Shown here piece after piece: positions 33,291 to 42,360 of a stretch of DNA of 64,000 bases. The notes under the pieces are model-generated. The model had not been told where the DNA came from, made no database searches, and saw only the letters and a list, made by a program, of their open reading frames with translations. Origin of the DNA: Clostridia bacterium (GTDB lineage: Bacteria; Bacillota; Clostridia; Oscillospirales; Acutalibacteraceae). The position numbers were made by a program, and so were the translations under genes. Every line of letters starts with the position of its first letter. The first letter of the stretch is position 1. The stretch covers positions 19,518 to 83,517 of the forward strand of contig JAFQWE010000026.1 in the NCBI GenBank assembly GCA_017407645.1. Reading direction: 5' to 3'.

Positions 33291-35419
33291 ACTGTTTCAC
33301 CTGTTTCCTTATAAATTATTGTTAAGCCTTCCATTGACAGCTCTCCCCTGCCGCTCACCTGCAAAGAAAAATCGGCTACTGAATTGGCAGAGGGATATAT
33401 GCGCTGTCGGTACAAAAGTCCGTCGTCATTTTCGTCGCACGAAACTGCGTGAGATGATAAAATCTTACCGTCTGACAAACACTCTACCAACACTTGTCCC
33501 TGATTTTTCCCCAATGCGAAAAGCACGCTGTCGATGTTTTTCATTCGGTCGGGCGCGCCAAAAATAAAGTGCTTGGTAGAAAATCCACAGGATATGGGAT
33601 GCTCATTATCGCCGCAAAAATCAGCCTTTGCTCCCTCGTCGAATGACAGGGTATACATACCCTTATCGGTTATAATCAGCACCTTTGTTTCAAGAACGCA
33701 CAGGTGAGATATGCTTCCCATAAAGGAGGGCAAAGTCCATACATACCAAGCCATATTTCTTTGAGCATTTTTATCGGCGGCGTAAGATGTGTAGCCTTTA
33801 AAGGCGGTGCTTTCGTAATCAAGCAGGTACACCTTGTCGTCAATAAAAAGACAGTATTTGCCCATAACGTCGACACTTTTTGCCTTTTTAAGTGACTGTG
33901 CACTGTGCCTTTTAAGAAGGGGCTCTATAAGATAACCAACCTCACGGACGTTACGCTCGTTATACTGACCGTAGCTGACCAAGGTGTAAACCTTGCCGTT
34001 GCTGTTAAGCCAAACCAATCGGTTAGAGCAAAGCTGAACTGTATCGGGACAATCGCACCCTATACCTGAATGCAAGGGTGTCATTGGGAAGGTAGCGGCA
34101 AGGGTGGTAATATCCACTACCGCACCTGATGAAAGGTCGGTAGCAGTAACCGTTTCGCCCTGCACGTACTGTGACACGGTAAGGGCGTTCTTTTGAAATA
34201 TTACCAACAAATCGGACTGCTGAGCCAAGGCGGTAACGTCTGACGAATCACCTACGTAGGCGTAATTGTTTTCGGGAAAGTAGGTAGGTCTGTTAAGATC
34301 GGACCAATAAACGGCACCGGGGCAATGGGGATTGCCTGTCACAAACAAACGGGTGCCACCGCCAATACCCCCTCGTGAGCCACCGAACCAACAGCTTTTT
34401 GTCATACCCAGAATAACGTGAGCGTTAGCGGCATCAAGGCTTCTCACGGTAACCCTCATATTAGACGAGGAGTTGCTGTATGCACCCACCGATACGGGAC
34501 CGATATGCATACCGAAGTTTGCGGCATCCTTTGTTTTTGCCACAAAAACAATGGTGTTGGTATAGGCATCGTACGCCACCCTTTGCTGATACTCAACCGA
34601 ATCGCTCTGATTGTCGGGTATATAGGTTGCCGTAACGGGATCAGATACGTAGCGAGAATAGGTGTAATCTGCACTGCGGTCGATATTTGGTCCGACCAAA
34701 ATTCTGTGGGTAACGGCTCCTTTAACGGGATCGTACAATTCAACCGTTATCTCTTCCCCACCCCTCGTCTGACGAGGCAGCTTCCAAGCAGTTACTATAC
34801 CGTTTGCAGTGGCAAGCATTCGATAGCTGTCGCAAAGCATATTGTAGCCTTCAAAAAGCGAGCCCGACAAATCGCAGTTATCGGGCGACGTGGAGCCGTT
34901 GTTGTTTATCAGCACGGTGGGAATATAGATTTCCTCGTCATATTCTATCTTCACGTCGCCGTCAAAAAAGTTTTTTGTGCACTTAACGCCGTTAATACTG
35001 CTGTTAGAATCCATCTGAAGTCTCAAAACCGTATTCTTTTCACTGTTGATAGGAATAGTAAGATACTTATCATCGGGGTAAACCTCGGAATTGAAGGTGC
35101 TTGCCATAGTTATCTGCCCGTTATCCTCGGTTACGGATAAAATATTAGGCTGAGGCTCCTCGTCGTCAAAAAAAATGTTGCCAAACAGCCAAGCCACCTT
35201 ATCGGTCTGACAAAAATCATCCGCTTTAAAAGGAGTGGCTTTTTCAAAAATGAAGGGTGGTCGTGTTCGCAGTCTGCCCTTGTTAAAATACATATTGTTA
35301 CAATCGGTCAACTGATTATCCCCCACGTAAGAGGGGGCGTCCGCCACATTCACACCGCCCGAAAGCTGAGGAATTATAACCCGACGTTTGCCCTGTCGGT
35401 TAAGATAGGGATAACGCAT
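33287..35419 (-). CDS. Podovirus tail-nozzle/DNA-stabilisation-like protein
   Basis: 710 aa. The N-terminus has GGVNVADAPSYVGDNQLTDC followed by NNMYFNKGRLRTRP, a signature of beta-propeller tail hub/nozzle proteins of short-tailed phages (functional analogues of P22 gp10: they close the portal after packaging). The rest is beta-rich repeats (WFGGSRGGIGGGTRLFVTG, VIFQKNALTVSQYV). Its place directly after the adaptor gene agrees. The start overlaps the adaptor stop (TGATG). Confidence 0.72.
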   Translation of the reverse strand: MRYPYLNRQGKRRVIIPQLSGGVNVADAPSYVGDNQLTDCNNMYFNKGRLRTRPPFIFEKATPFKADDFCQTDKVAWLFGNIFFDDEEPQPNILSVTEDNGQITMASTFNSEVYPDDKYLTIPINSEKNTVLRLQMDSNSSINGVKCTKNFFDGDVKIEYDEEIYIPTVLINNNGSTSPDNCDLSGSLFEGYNMLCDSYRMLATANGIVTAWKLPRQTRGGEEITVELYDPVKGAVTHRILVGPNIDRSADYTYSRYVSDPVTATYIPDNQSDSVEYQQRVAYDAYTNTIVFVAKTKDAANFGMHIGPVSVGAYSNSSSNMRVTVRSLDAANAHVILGMTKSCWFGGSRGGIGGGTRLFVTGNPHCPGAVYWSDLNRPTYFPENNYAYVGDSSDVTALAQQSDLLVIFQKNALTVSQYVQGETVTATDLSSGAVVDITTLAATFPMTPLHSGIGCDCPDTVQLCSNRLVWLNSNGKVYTLVSYGQYNERNVREVGYLIEPLLKRHSAQSLKKAKSVDVMGKYCLFIDDKVYLLDYESTAFKGYTSYAADKNAQRNMAWYVWTLPSFMGSISHLCVLETKVLIITDKGMYTLSFDEGAKADFCGDNEHPISCGFSTKHFIFGAPDRMKNIDSVLFALGKNQGQVLVECLSDGKILSSHAVSCDENDDGLLYRQRIYPSANSVADFSLQVSGRGELSMEGLTIIYKETGETV

Positions 35420-35760
35420 CAGTCATCCCCCCTCGGCAATTTGTCGGTTATTTTTGAAGAGGATGACAGCAGTCGGCGTTTTTGACTGTAAAGGGAGGCA
35501 AAAAACTGATTTTTGTCTCCGTCACCGCGGTAAAGGGCTAAATACATCGCCACTCCGTAAAGGGCAATATCGCTAAGCAGGTTTTCAGGCAGGCAAAGTC
35601 GGTCTGAAAGAGTATTGATGGGATAAAAAGGCTTGCCCGTAGCGGTGCAAATATCGGCGCACACCTGATTTATAAAGGTAATACCTGCCTCGTAAACGTC
35701 ATCGCTTTTGCGGTAGCCCAGATTTATTACCGCACTGTCCAAAAGATTTTTGCCCGTCAT
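35419..35760 (-). CDS. Head-tail adaptor-like protein
   Basis: 113 aa, mostly helical (GKNLLDSAVINLGY...EAGITFINQVCADI...LLSDIALYGVAMYLALYRGDGD). Size, helical content and position between the portal and nozzle genes match head-completion adaptors (P22 gp4 / gp6-like), which build the ring below the portal. The start overlaps the portal stop by 4 nt (ATGA). The family match is by position and shape, not by a specific motif. Confidence 0.65.
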   Translation of the reverse strand: MTGKNLLDSAVINLGYRKSDDVYEAGITFINQVCADICTATGKPFYPINTLSDRLCLPENLLSDIALYGVAMYLALYRGDGDKNQFFASLYSQKRRLLSSSSKITDKLPRGDD

Positions 35761-37577
35761 ATTGCACCCACCTTTCCTGTGGCTTTTGCCAAAATTTCCT
35801 CTTGCTTTTGGGGTGGCAAAAGGTCAAACTGCTCTCGTATTTCGGCAGGCAGTCCCTGAAGTAAATCTTCGCTTGTAAAGCTTGAACTTTCTTCCGAAGT
35901 TGGCTCATTCTTTTGCCTTAAATCTTCCATAAGGCCGCTCACGTCAGGCACAATTCCCGTTGGCAAACGCTCAAGATACTGCATAATGTCAATTACCTTG
36001 CGGTCAAACAGACTGTCAAGGATACTGATGCTTTGAGCCTCGCTCCAAAGAGTAGAAGCGCCCACGTCCACCTTAACCGAAAGCATTGTGTCGGCATAAT
36101 CCTTGCTATTAAAGGGAAGATACCATACGCCCTGTCGGTCGGTAATTTTAAGACTGCGGCTGCCGTACATATTGACCCAAAAGCTTGCCCAAACACGCAC
36201 GGTATCCTCAATAAACTGATAAAATCGGTTTTTGAACATCTGCATAGGCATAGTTGCCGCCTCTCGAACCGCAAGAATTGCAGAGGTGTTGTCAGGCACA
36301 ATATCACCAAGAGCGGCGTCGTTTGCGCCCGATTGAGTGAGGGTGTTGCCGATGATACTTTGAGCCATATTGTCAAACTGAGCATAAAAAGCAGGAGGAG
36401 TTACGTATTGCAATGCGCCTGCAACTCCGTTACCGTTAAGACTGACGGCATTGATAATCTGACCGGGGTCATTTGATATATCCTGAGGAATGGCATCCAT
36501 ATCTTTTACAAGAATGGGCATACCGTTAATCATTACCGCCCAGACTGCCGCAGTCAGCATACGGTTAATGGCAATCTGATTGGGAATAAGCCAGGTTACC
36601 TCGCTTTCACCGTAAAAGCAGTTGCTTCTTTGCTCCCAACAAAATGCCGAGAAGGGATAAACGTCCACACCGCAGTCCCACTCTTCTCTGACAGTGGCGT
36701 TTTTGCAAACTCTGACGGCTTTAACGTGAGTTTTGCCACCCTCCTTAACCTTGTAAAACTTGGTGAGCAGGGTGCATTTTTTATCCTCGTCAAGAGCCTT
36801 TGAGCCGTAATCCCCTGCAAGACTGTCGGTGTCGTTGTCTGCCTTAACGCTTTCAATTTCCTCACTGGGTCTGCCGTTTAATTTCATCTGTTCCTTAATC
36901 TTTTGCACGCTTACGCGCTGTTCAATTATGATATAGGGCTGACTTTGAATATCCCTTTTAGTCACGTCACCAACGTAAAAGTTTTCAACGTCAATCAGTT
37001 CACAGCATATGTCACCTTTAAGGGCTTTTGTGCGCTCTGCGTCGGCATAAAGTCCGGTCACCACGTCTTCATCCCAGTAGGTGTGCAAAATGGCGGTGCC
37101 GCTTATATAAGCCTTGCGAAGCGCCAAATCCTTAATTTCGTTAAAACGAAGCCTCTCCATTGTGGTATTGCAGTAGTCACCCAAGGTGCCCACAACAAAA
37201 TCTGTTCTTTCGTCATCGCTCATTTGTGCAAATGGGTCAAGTCCACCCTCAATCAAAGAGGGCATCTGTCTGCGCAAGGAGGAATACTGCTCGCCCCTGT
37301 TTGACAAAGAAGATACACCCTCTGCCGTAAAACTGACAGAGACAGGTGCCGACACAATAAAGGACTGCTTGTAGTCACCAATGCGCTTTATAACGTTGTG
37401 GCGCACAAGAGGACGGTCGGAGCCGCATTTTGCCCCGTGCCACTGGTCGCCCACGTAAAAGCGCTCGTTACGCTTGGACTGCTCATAGAGTCCCTTTTCA
37501 CCCATATTACCCTTGTAGGTAACGCCTGCCTGATATTCTTTAAAAATCTGTTTAGGAGTATTGTTGTTTTTATTCAT
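35757..37577 (-). CDS. Phage portal protein
   Basis: A 606-aa dodecameric portal candidate at the capsid vertex through which DNA is packaged. Typical segments: ERFYVGDQWHG (about 38-48), RPLVRHNVIKRIGDYKQ (about 55-71), VDVYPFSAFCWEQRSNCFYG (about 308-327) and PNQIAINRMLTAAVWAVM (about 334-351). It resembles portals of podoviruses and of Clostridial prophages. Noteworthy is its place after the capsid gene; most tailed phages put it between TerL and scaffold. Confidence 0.88.
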   Translation of the reverse strand: MNKNNNTPKQIFKEYQAGVTYKGNMGEKGLYEQSKRNERFYVGDQWHGAKCGSDRPLVRHNVIKRIGDYKQSFIVSAPVSVSFTAEGVSSLSNRGEQYSSLRRQMPSLIEGGLDPFAQMSDDERTDFVVGTLGDYCNTTMERLRFNEIKDLALRKAYISGTAILHTYWDEDVVTGLYADAERTKALKGDICCELIDVENFYVGDVTKRDIQSQPYIIIEQRVSVQKIKEQMKLNGRPSEEIESVKADNDTDSLAGDYGSKALDEDKKCTLLTKFYKVKEGGKTHVKAVRVCKNATVREEWDCGVDVYPFSAFCWEQRSNCFYGESEVTWLIPNQIAINRMLTAAVWAVMINGMPILVKDMDAIPQDISNDPGQIINAVSLNGNGVAGALQYVTPPAFYAQFDNMAQSIIGNTLTQSGANDAALGDIVPDNTSAILAVREAATMPMQMFKNRFYQFIEDTVRVWASFWVNMYGSRSLKITDRQGVWYLPFNSKDYADTMLSVKVDVGASTLWSEAQSISILDSLFDRKVIDIMQYLERLPTGIVPDVSGLMEDLRQKNEPTSEESSSFTSEDLLQGLPAEIREQFDLLPPQKQEEILAKATGKVGAI

Positions 37578-37584
37578 TTTTACC

Positions 37585-37640
37585 TCCGTTAAAAAATTAC
37601 TCCGACGCCTTCGGCATCAGCCAAAAACGCCGGAGCACAA
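37585..37640 (-). terminator. Partial terminator between capsid and portal genes
   Basis: On the minus strand CTCCGGCG...CGTCGGAG is followed by TAATTTTTT, in the gap between the capsid stop and the portal start. It may let capsid mRNA exceed the downstream message. Confidence 0.6.
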
Positions 37641-37651
37641 GTTAATTATTA

Positions 37652-38563
37652 TTAGTAGGAATAAGCGTATACGGTGTTAACTGCTGACTTTTTAACAAGG
37701 AAGTCATACACAAAGCGGAAGTCAAGCTTGTATGCATCCAAATCGATGTTCTGGTCAGGAGTCCAGAAACGCATCTTCTGGGTCTTCATAACGCGGTTAA
37801 CAACCTTACGGGGAAGAACGATAAGGCCAACGTTAACTGCATCTTCTGCAGGAGTAAAGCCGAATTTACCGTCACCGTCATTGTAAACATAATCACTCTT
37901 CATACGGGCGGCAGGCACGCGGATGATGGGGCAACCGTTAAAGGTCTTAACCTTGGTGTTAACCTCGCCCTTGCTGAAATCAGAGATGTCAAGACGGCGC
38001 TCAAGCTCGGTTGTCTTCATAAGGTCGTTGTAGAAGGTGGGGTCTGCAAATGCGATAAGGTCTTCATCCTCGCTGTATGCCTCACCTACTGCATTGATTG
38101 CCTGTGTAAGAATGCTTACAGAGTGGTTTTCAATAGCAGTACCCTTGCCGATAACCTGGTTGTTGTCAGATGCAATGGAATAAAGCTTTGACAAGGCGTA
38201 TGCGTCAACCTCGGGAACAACCTGAGTGCGAACAAACTCGCCTGCCTTACCTGAAAGGCGTGCAGGAAGATTGTCAATGCCTGCTTCCTCTGCATCAAGG
38301 CGGTCAATGGTAAAGGTGGTGCCGCGCTCCATTGTAAGCTCATAAGGGGTCTGGTTGATTTTTACCGCACCCTTGGGGAAGCCGGTCTCGCGGTCATAGT
38401 CACCAAGGCCGTCCATCTCTACGTCGTCGATAAGAACGGTTTTGGTGCCTGTAAACTTTGCAACCATACCGCCGTCGCCGAAAAATCCTGTTGCAGCCTT
38501 TGCCGCAATCATCTTGTCAAGCTCACCGTCGAGCTTGCTGTGAAAAACAAAATTGTTTGCCAT
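37652..38563 (-). CDS. Major capsid protein
   Basis: 303 aa. The N-terminus is FHSKLDGELDKMIAAKAATG, with VKINQTPYELTMERGTTFTI (about 85-105), a probable E-loop/N-arm region, RTQVVPEVDAYALSKL and a C-terminal LPRKVVNRVMKTQKMRFWTP. It resembles HK97-fold coat proteins of Clostridial prophages that lack a protease domain and use a separate scaffold. It follows the scaffold gene and is preceded by AAGGAGAATTTTTAAATT. The likely terminator behind it agrees with high expression. Confidence 0.85.
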   Translation of the reverse strand: MANNFVFHSKLDGELDKMIAAKAATGFFGDGGMVAKFTGTKTVLIDDVEMDGLGDYDRETGFPKGAVKINQTPYELTMERGTTFTIDRLDAEEAGIDNLPARLSGKAGEFVRTQVVPEVDAYALSKLYSIASDNNQVIGKGTAIENHSVSILTQAINAVGEAYSEDEDLIAFADPTFYNDLMKTTELERRLDISDFSKGEVNTKVKTFNGCPIIRVPAARMKSDYVYNDGDGKFGFTPAEDAVNVGLIVLPRKVVNRVMKTQKMRFWTPDQNIDLDAYKLDFRFVYDFLVKKSAVNTVYAYSY

Positions 38564-38595
38564 AATTTAAAAATTCTCCTTATAATGATTGTAGT

Positions 38596-39360
38596 TTAAT
38601 ACTGTCCCCAAAGGGCTTTATATACAGATGCCATTTCGGGACTTGTGCCGTCGGAAGCCTCACTTTTTAAAGAGGGGGTGGCAGAATTTGCCGCCGCCCT
38701 TTGCGACTGCTCTGCGGCACGGATTTTTGCCTGCTCTTTGCAGACGTGCATTGCATAGGCGTACTTTAACGGCACACCCTCAATAGCCGAGCATTCCTTT
38801 ACCCAATTAGGCAGGGCGCCGAAATCCTGCGCCTGAGGAAACTCGCTCTGAAGCTCCAAAAACTCCTCTGCCAAGCGGTGATTTATATCATCCTTTGCCG
38901 CTTGTTCGGACGATTTTTCCTCACCGTCAGATTGAGCACCTCGAAGCTTTGCAATTTGCTCGTCGGCTATTTGCTTGGCAAGAGTTGGGTCGGAAACTTT
39001 ACCGCTTATGTCGGTGGCAAGCCTTTGCTCACCCTCGTCAATCAGTCGGTTAAGCAGTTCCTTTACCCCATTCTCGCCTGACAGTCTGGCAAGATATTTT
39101 AGCCTGTCTATATGGGGCTTTGAGTATAGCCCGATTTGTACAAGTTGCTCGGCTTCATCGCGGCCAAACTGTCTTGGTTGGTGGTTAAAAACCGTTGTAA
39201 GATATGCCTCATTGGTCTCGTGATTTTGAGAAACAGGCTCATTTTCAGTCACTGTGGCAGGTGAATCAAAATCAGACCTCTGCTCAAAATCGGCGGTTTG
39301 CTCAGTGTCAACGGGGATGGCAACCTCATCGGCACTGCAGGATAAATTTTCCTGTGTCAT
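38596..39360 (-). CDS. Scaffold protein
   Basis: A 254-aa acidic, helical, low-complexity protein. The N-terminal 60 residues are disordered and Glu/Thr-rich. The middle is coiled coil (about 75-175) with RLKYLARLSGENGVKELLNR and AKQIADEQIAKLRG. The position just before the capsid gene and the composition are those of phage scaffolds that guide procapsid assembly and then leave. No catalytic motif is seen. Confidence 0.78.
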   Translation of the reverse strand: MTQENLSCSADEVAIPVDTEQTADFEQRSDFDSPATVTENEPVSQNHETNEAYLTTVFNHQPRQFGRDEAEQLVQIGLYSKPHIDRLKYLARLSGENGVKELLNRLIDEGEQRLATDISGKVSDPTLAKQIADEQIAKLRGAQSDGEEKSSEQAAKDDINHRLAEEFLELQSEFPQAQDFGALPNWVKECSAIEGVPLKYAYAMHVCKEQAKIRAAEQSQRAAANSATPSLKSEASDGTSPEMASVYKALWGQY

Positions 39361-39392
39361 ACTTTTTCTCCTTTCTCATGGCGAGAGATATA

Positions 39393-39626
39393 TCATAAAG
39401 ACCTTTCAGTCGGGTCTTGCTGTACGTCACCGTTATAGCTCCAAAAATTCTGCATCTCAATCTGCTTAATGCGAGCCTCACGGTCCTGTCGGGCAGTGTC
39501 CTCTGCTTTTCTTGGGGCAAAGGATTTGTTTTTGCTACCCAAAACGTAACCCACCAAAAAAATGGCGGTGCAAATAATGGCGGTGCATAGTGCCACCGCA
39601 AAAGATAAAAAGATAATCATTTCCAT
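39393..39626 (-). CDS. Small membrane protein in the head operon
   Basis: 77 aa with one strong membrane segment (about 3-30, IIFLSFAVALCTAIICTAIF) and a charged tail (RKAEDTARQDREARIKQIE). It overlaps the TerL stop by 10 nt. Short membrane proteins between terminase and scaffold are uncommon, and the function is unknown. Confidence 0.65.
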   Translation of the reverse strand: MEMIIFLSFAVALCTAIICTAIFLVGYVLGSKNKSFAPRKAEDTARQDREARIKQIEMQNFWSYNGDVQQDPTERSL

Positions 39627-40918
39627 CCTCCTTTAAAATCGTCGGCAGAGACAAGGTTAAAACGGGATTTGCGCTGTGGTGTTTTAACTGCGCCGAATCC
39701 CCTTAAATCCTGCATTGCATAACGCATTGCATCCATCAAATGATTGTCACTGTCTTTGGGGTAGCCTGTAGGCTTGCCCTCTTTGTCGGTCTGCCAGGTG
39801 TAGTTAGAAAGCTCTGCCACTGTGTTTTTGCAGTTTGGGTGCACAATAAATCGGTACTCCTGCAACTGCTGAATTCCTGCGCGCACACTGTCTGCGCCCT
39901 TTACACTGCTTACAATACGAAGCCCGTCCCGTCGCAAAGTATCGTTGGTTTTCGGCTCGGCAGAGTCGGCTACAATACGCTCTTTGCTATATCCCATCGT
40001 CTTGATTTTTGCAACAATATCGCTGTTGAGCAGCCGCTTTTCATACATTTCGTCGTATATGTAAATAACCTTTTCGGTGGGATTTACCGCCATTGCAATA
40101 AAAGCGGTGGGGTCGTTGGTGTAGCCGTAGTCAAGACCGAACAGATGCTTAAAATCATCCGTAAGCAGCGCCGATTTTTCAAAATCTTCAACCTGCCAAT
40201 TTTCAAAAACAAGTCCTTCTGCCACACCCCACTGACCAAGGCCTGCAACGGCATAACGGCGTGGATTGGTAAGTCGCATTTGCTCAAACAACTTTATATC
40301 AGAGTCGTCAAGCCACTCATTACAGGTGTAGTTGGTGGTGATGGCAAGCAGGTCCGGGTCACCCTCTGCGTCGAAGAAACGGCGCTTTAACCAATGATGC
40401 TCATTCCACGGGTTAAAGGTAATGGTGATTTGCTTAAAAAGTCCCTCAGGCACTCCGCCACGAATAGACTCGTTAATCATATCAAAGTCGGCCTCGTTTT
40501 CGATTTCGTAGGCCTCCTCAATCCACAACCAACAAAGCACACCCGTATCCACCGTCACCGATGTTACTTTTAAGGGGTCGTCAAGTCCGCGAAAGAGAAT
40601 TTTTTGACCTGTGGGGCGGTAGGTCATCTCTAAGGGTGACTCTTTAACGTCCCAACTCTCTTTAACGCCAAGCCTTGCGATTGCCCATTTTAACTCTGCA
40701 AAGCAGGAGTCCTTTAAGGTGCGATAGGTCTTGCGTATAACAAGGGTGTTGGCAAGAGGGTACTGCATCATTCTGACAACGGTATTCAGAGCGGTGGTCT
40801 TGCTCTTTTTAGATGCGCGACTGCCTTTGCACACGCGGTATCTTCCTTTGAAATGCCAATAGTCGCGATAGCCTTTGCCCACCACGTCGGGCAGATATAC
40901 ACTGTTACTCAAGGTCAT
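39617..40918 (-). CDS. Terminase large subunit
   Basis: A 433-aa motor and nuclease of DNA packaging, terminase_3/PBSX type. Walker A-like GSRASKKSKTT (about 32-42), Walker B WLWIEEAYE (about 130-138) and coupling motif FNPWNEHHW (near 165). The nuclease domain has LDYGYTND (near 265), VADSAEP (near 316) and DNHLMDAM (near 390), so the acidic triad appears intact. It overlaps the small subunit by 14 nt. Confidence 0.95.
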   Translation of the reverse strand: MTLSNSVYLPDVVGKGYRDYWHFKGRYRVCKGSRASKKSKTTALNTVVRMMQYPLANTLVIRKTYRTLKDSCFAELKWAIARLGVKESWDVKESPLEMTYRPTGQKILFRGLDDPLKVTSVTVDTGVLCWLWIEEAYEIENEADFDMINESIRGGVPEGLFKQITITFNPWNEHHWLKRRFFDAEGDPDLLAITTNYTCNEWLDDSDIKLFEQMRLTNPRRYAVAGLGQWGVAEGLVFENWQVEDFEKSALLTDDFKHLFGLDYGYTNDPTAFIAMAVNPTEKVIYIYDEMYEKRLLNSDIVAKIKTMGYSKERIVADSAEPKTNDTLRRDGLRIVSSVKGADSVRAGIQQLQEYRFIVHPNCKNTVAELSNYTWQTDKEGKPTGYPKDSDNHLMDAMRYAMQDLRGFGAVKTPQRKSRFNLVSADDFKGGWK

Positions 40919-41240
40919 CAGCCCCCGTTATAACCACCGATGCGCCTTCATCCGTTGTCTTTCCGCCTTTAAGGTCAAAATAGAGCTTTATGGCGCGCAT
41001 ATCACCCGACCGACACTTTTCAATAAGAGCATCCCAAACCGTACCCACCGCACCGCTTGAGTAGCCTTCAATCAGTCGGTGCAGATAGGCGGTGAAGGTG
41101 TCATCCTCAAACAGTTTGCATAGGTCGGCAACCGACATCTGATTTTGAATACAAATTTCTGCCACACTAAGCTCGGTTGGTGTAACCAACAGCTCTGCCA
41201 CCCGTTTTTTCTGTTTTGTTAAGTTTGCCGTACCCTTCAC
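40905..41240 (-). CDS. Terminase small subunit
   Basis: 111 aa. An N-terminal helix-turn-helix-like part (LTKQKKRVAELLVTPTELSV, SVADLCKLFEDDTF) would recognise the packaging site. The C-terminal segment (AIKLYFDLKGGKTTDEG) is typical of small terminases and contacts the large subunit. It lies directly before TerL. A gap of about 105 bp to the activator gene upstream may hold the packaging (cos/pac) site; nothing specific is visible. Confidence 0.82.
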   Translation of the reverse strand: MKGTANLTKQKKRVAELLVTPTELSVAEICIQNQMSVADLCKLFEDDTFTAYLHRLIEGYSSGAVGTVWDALIEKCRSGDMRAIKLYFDLKGGKTTDEGASVVITGADDLE

Positions 41241-41345
41241 CGCCTTTTAAAAATTAAGTATCACTTATGCGCCGACTCCCCCGTCATACTTGTGGCGCTC
41301 CACCCAAGGCATTAACTTTTCGCCTTACACCATTATGTTAATTCA

Positions 41346-41732
41346 TCAAAAAGTGCAATTGGTGCAATCCTCTGCAAACTGCAAAAGTTCAAGGGCTTTT
41401 TTGTGCAGATTAAAGGTCTGCCGACGGCTATATCCAACACTATCCGCAACCGAATCCCAGTCGGCGCCGTATATGTATCTTAACTGCATAATTCGGCGCA
41501 GAGCGTAGTCTTCCAAGCCCTCAATAGCCCTTTCAACAGCAGTACGAAGTTGACCCAACCGACTTATTTGCCCTTTCAGTTGCGCCATAATCCCCTCAAT
41601 ATCTTGCCGAGAGGCGTCCGCCACCTTGGATTGCAATTGCCCCCACCGATATAGCCTGTCCCCCAGTTCAAAAATCAGGGTTTCGGCAGTGCGGTATTCC
41701 TTAAGCAACTGCTTTTTGTCATCGAAGGTCAT
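41346..41732 (-). CDS. Sigma-like phage late activator (ArpU/RinA-like)
   Basis: 128 aa. An N-terminal coiled coil (about 1-80) precedes a sigma region 4-like helix-turn-helix (about 85-128: YALRRIMQLRYIYGADWDSV, then SRRQTFNLHKKALELL). Proteins of this form switch on late genes in many Gram-positive phages. ATGA overlap with the preceding stop and GAGGTG favour the ATG at 41732. It is followed by the terminase genes, the place expected of a late-gene activator. Confidence 0.8.
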   Translation of the reverse strand: MTFDDKKQLLKEYRTAETLIFELGDRLYRWGQLQSKVADASRQDIEGIMAQLKGQISRLGQLRTAVERAIEGLEDYALRRIMQLRYIYGADWDSVADSVGYSRRQTFNLHKKALELLQFAEDCTNCTF

Positions 41733-42061
41733 ACCGACACCTCTGCACTGTCGCAAAGAGCAACCTGCCTGCCGTAGTGGATTGAGCCGTGAGCATTTAC
41801 AAAATCAATCACCTTTTTGGTGCCAACCCCCATTCTCATTCCGTGCTTACTGTCATATACACCCTGACGGCGATAGCCCGACCGATAAAGTCGCTCCAGC
41901 CCTTGACGGCGCACCTCCTCTATACTTTTTTGAGGCTTTGTCTGCCCGGCAAAAATGCGACCCTTTGAGCGTAATATGTTACGCTTTTCTAAACATTCAC
42001 TGCACAGTTTTTCTTCAGGGTTACCCCTCATTCGTCCGCAACAACTACATTTTGTTCTCAT
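41729..42061 (-). CDS. Small Zn-ribbon phage protein
   Basis: 110 aa. The N-terminal knuckle CSCC...CSEC (5-23) should bind zinc. A basic middle part (IEEVRRQGLERLYRSGYRRQ) follows, and the C-terminus has VIDFVNAHGSIHYGRQVALC. It overlaps the preceding gene by 17 nt. It may bind DNA or RNA in early phage expression. The family is not recognised. Confidence 0.68.
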   Translation of the reverse strand: MRTKCSCCGRMRGNPEEKLCSECLEKRNILRSKGRIFAGQTKPQKSIEEVRRQGLERLYRSGYRRQGVYDSKHGMRMGVGTKKVIDFVNAHGSIHYGRQVALCDSAEVSV

Positions 42062-42284
42062 TATTTAAGTCCTCCGTCAAATCAAAATATGCTGTGTAGG
42101 CTTCGCCTTCGTCATCAAAAGCCCCCACTCCGCTTACAATATAAAGCGGTTTAATATGTAAATTTTCACACCGTCTGCAAGCGTTATATTCTCCTTCCGC
42201 AGACTCAATCCGAAGCGGAACGTCAAATTTGAATCTGCACCTTTTACATTCATAAAGCTTTTCAATTTGTGGTGAGGCGGTCAT
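42045..42284 (-). CDS. Small four-cysteine phage protein, first gene of the leftward operon
   Basis: 79 aa with CKRC (about 12-15) and CRRC (about 36-39), a likely zinc ribbon, and an acidic C-terminus. GGGGGACAGG before the ATG at 42284 decides the start; an upstream in-frame ATG at 42353 lacks one. As the first gene behind the operator-controlled leftward promoter it may be regulatory. Function unknown. Confidence 0.68.
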   Translation of the reverse strand: MTASPQIEKLYECKRCRFKFDVPLRIESAEGEYNACRRCENLHIKPLYIVSGVGAFDDEGEAYTAYFDLTEDLNNENKM

Positions 42285-42360
42285 AACCTGTCCCCCTTTG
42301 AATAAAACATCTTGTGTGCACCTATGCCTCCTTTGCCCCAACGGGATGGGCAAAAACTTG

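Noticed and set aside
41241-41345. Packaging (cos/pac) site before terS
   Set aside because: The position is plausible, but no repeat or symmetric element specific enough to call was seen.
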